Both the position numbers and the translations under genes were made by a program. The notes beneath the pieces were generated by a model. The model had not been told where the DNA came from. It saw only the letters and a list, made by a program, of their open reading frames with translations, and searched no databases. A DNA stretch of 64,000 nt from JAPKYZ01 sp033763835 (lineage in GTDB: Bacteria; Acidobacteriota; Terriglobia; Bryobacterales; Bryobacteraceae), in the NCBI GenBank assembly GCA_033763835.1, contig JANRJS010000017.1:124001-188000 (forward strand), in the 5' to 3' direction. This document shows, piece after piece, positions 62,890 to 64,000 of the stretch; position 1 is the first letter of the stretch; each line of letters starts with the position of its first letter.

Positions 62890-63173
62890 CCCAGCCACTC
62901 GAGCGACGCGCCAACCAAGAACGGACCGAGAAACAGCGCCGCGTCCTTTTCCACGGCGTCGAACAGACCTTCGAGATACGCGCGACTCGCGGACACCGCC
63001 ACGACGGCGACGGTCGCGCGGGTTAGGAGTTCCTGGTCCTCCGTCTCGGCGACGGAGACGTTGAATTTGTGCGAAAGGCGTTCGCGCAGGCCCTTGACGT
63101 AATGCCGCTTGTCTTTGAGCGAACGCGCTTCGGGCAGATGCAATTCGAGCGTCAACAAGCCGACGGCGGGCAC
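62886..63173 (-). CDS. DUF503 (YlxP-like) protein
   Basis: The protein has 95 aa from GTG 63173, one base after the infB stop. DUF503 pattern: VGLLTLELHLPEARSLKDKR, HYVKGLRERLSHKFNVSVAE, then ATVAVVAVSASRAYLEGLFD. It is a standard neighbour of infB and rbfA in many bacteria, probably linked to ribosome or translation function; role unclear. Confidence 0.9.
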   Translation of the reverse strand: MPAVGLLTLELHLPEARSLKDKRHYVKGLRERLSHKFNVSVAETEDQELLTRATVAVVAVSASRAYLEGLFDAVEKDAALFLGPFLVGASLEWLG

Positions 63174-63174
63174 A

Positions 63175-64000
63175 CTACTGCAAGGTCAGTTGCGCGACCT
63201 TCTCGGTGACGAACGCCTCGATCACGTCGCCCGTCTTGATGTCCTGATAGTTGACGATCGAGACGCCGCACTCGAAGCCTTGCTTGACTTCGGAAGCGTC
63301 GTTTTTGAACCGCTTGAGCGCGTCCACCTTGCCGGTGAACATCACGACGTTGTCCCGCAACAGGCGAACTTCGCTTTGCCGCGTGATGAAGCCCTCTTGC
63401 ACGTAGCAGCCGGCGACCGTGCCGACCTTCGTGATACGGAACACCTCGCGCACTTCGAGCCGGCCCTGGAACGTCTCTTTGAACACCGGTTCGAGCAAGC
63501 CCACCATGGCGCGCTTAATCTCGTCGACCATCTCGTAGATGATCGTGTGCAGGCGGATATCGATCTTCTCTTTCTCCGCCATTTCCGTGGCCTTACGTTC
63601 CGGCCGCACGTTGAAGCCGATGATGACGGCCTGCGACGCGGCGGCAAGCAGCACGTCGGCTTCGGTGATCGCGCCTACGCCCGTGCGGAGCACGCGAATT
63701 TTGACCTTCTCGGTGGACAGTTTTTCGAGCGTATCGCCCACCACTTCGGCCGAGCCGCCCACGTCGGCCTTGATGATGACGTTGAGTTCTTTCGATTCGC
63801 CGTCCTTCATCGCCTGGGCCAGCACGTCGAGGCCGACGCGCGAACCCTTGGCCATCTGGATGTCCCGCGCTTTCTGTTCGCGGAATTCGACGATCTGCCG
63901 GGCCTTGCCGGTATCGACCACCACTTGGAACTGATCGCCGATTTCGGGCAACTGATCCATGCCGAGCACTTCGACGGGCGTCGAAGGCTCCGCTTGGCGG
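63175..64000 (-). CDS. infB: Translation initiation factor IF-2, C-terminal part (5' end outside window)
   Basis: The frame is open to the window edge and ends at 63175; about 275 residues are present. It contains the domains after the GTPase: ELNVIIKADVGGSAEVVGDT, LEKLSTEKVKIRVLRTGVGA, ITEADVLLAAASQAVIIGFN, VRP, and the C2 domain ending SIVNYQDIKTGDVIEAFVTE. IF-2 places initiator tRNA on the ribosome. Leads the DUF503-...-rbfA order. Confidence 0.95.
   Translation of the reverse strand, partial: RQAEPSTPVEVLGMDQLPEIGDQFQVVVDTGKARQIVEFREQKARDIQMAKGSRVGLDVLAQAMKDGESKELNVIIKADVGGSAEVVGDTLEKLSTEKVKIRVLRTGVGAITEADVLLAAASQAVIIGFNVRPERKATEMAEKEKIDIRLHTIIYEMVDEIKRAMVGLLEPVFKETFQGRLEVREVFRITKVGTVAGCYVQEGFITRQSEVRLLRDNVVMFTGKVDALKRFKNDASEVKQGFECGVSIVNYQDIKTGDVIEAFVTEKVAQLTLQ

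Overview
The window looks like a piece of an Acidobacteriota chromosome, most likely the Bryobacterales / Solibacter group. It is GC-rich (about 65% in a sampled coding line). It carries families typical of that group: two large secreted proteins ending in the Solibacter C-terminal domain (TIGR03437), an acidobacterial duplicated orphan permease (ADOP, TIGR03434), two Oar-like TonB-dependent receptors with an N-terminal carboxypeptidase-regulatory domain, a CadC-like membrane regulator beside one of them, and a NIPSNAP protein. No rRNA, tRNA, CRISPR array or transposase was seen.

Layout. 1-9091 (minus): three secreted proteins; the first runs off the left edge. 9388-21491 (minus): one long, translationally coupled operon that starts with an ECF sigma factor, a membrane anti-sigma-like protein and an unknown secreted protein, and continues with gspE, F, G, H, I, J, K, L, M, C, a small unknown secreted protein and gspD, i.e. 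a type II secretion system. 21541-22126 (minus): an antitoxin/PIN-toxin pair with an unusually long overlap. 22162-28759 (plus): an O-methyltransferase, a prolyl oligopeptidase, an orphan gluconate-dehydrogenase subunit-3 homologue, folC, plsC and a Tat-type amidohydrolase. 28777-33121: a second amidohydrolase (minus), a membrane protein plus winged-helix regulator (plus) and the ADOP permease (minus). 33176-35855: a NIPSNAP gene, an AT-richer TOPRIM-like gene on the opposite strand, the 3' remnant of a second NIPSNAP gene, and a small antitoxin-like gene. 35920-46640: nadA-moaA (plus), a CadC-like regulator (minus), an Oar-like receptor, nadE and a secreted phosphoesterase (plus). 46637-56835 (minus): a second Oar-like receptor, a CzcCBA-type heavy-metal efflux system and hemG. 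56890-64000: a decayed vapBC pair, a membrane GAF-like protein, hemE-apbE-rbfA, a secreted beta-propeller-like protein, an intact vapBC pair, a DUF503 gene and the 3' end of infB.

How the genes fit together. The type II system would export folded periplasmic proteins across the outer membrane; the large TIGR03437 proteins nearby are plausible but unproven clients. Its sigma/anti-sigma head suggests conditional expression. Central metabolism is represented by NAD synthesis (nadA, nadE), molybdopterin (moaA), folate (folC), phospholipid (plsC) and haem (hemG, hemE) genes.

Two architectural habits recur. Many first genes have a TANNNT -10-like hexamer only 5-9 nt before the start codon and no Shine-Dalgarno, which predicts leaderless mRNAs. 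Adjacent genes are packed extremely tightly: about fifteen co-oriented pairs overlap by ATGA/GTGA, and four convergent pairs share a CTAA or CTAG tetramer as both stop codons. The best candidate for an undescribed system is the TOPRIM-like gene lodged between NIPSNAP paralogues. The best candidates for undescribed parts of a known machine are the two unknown genes inside the type II secretion operon.
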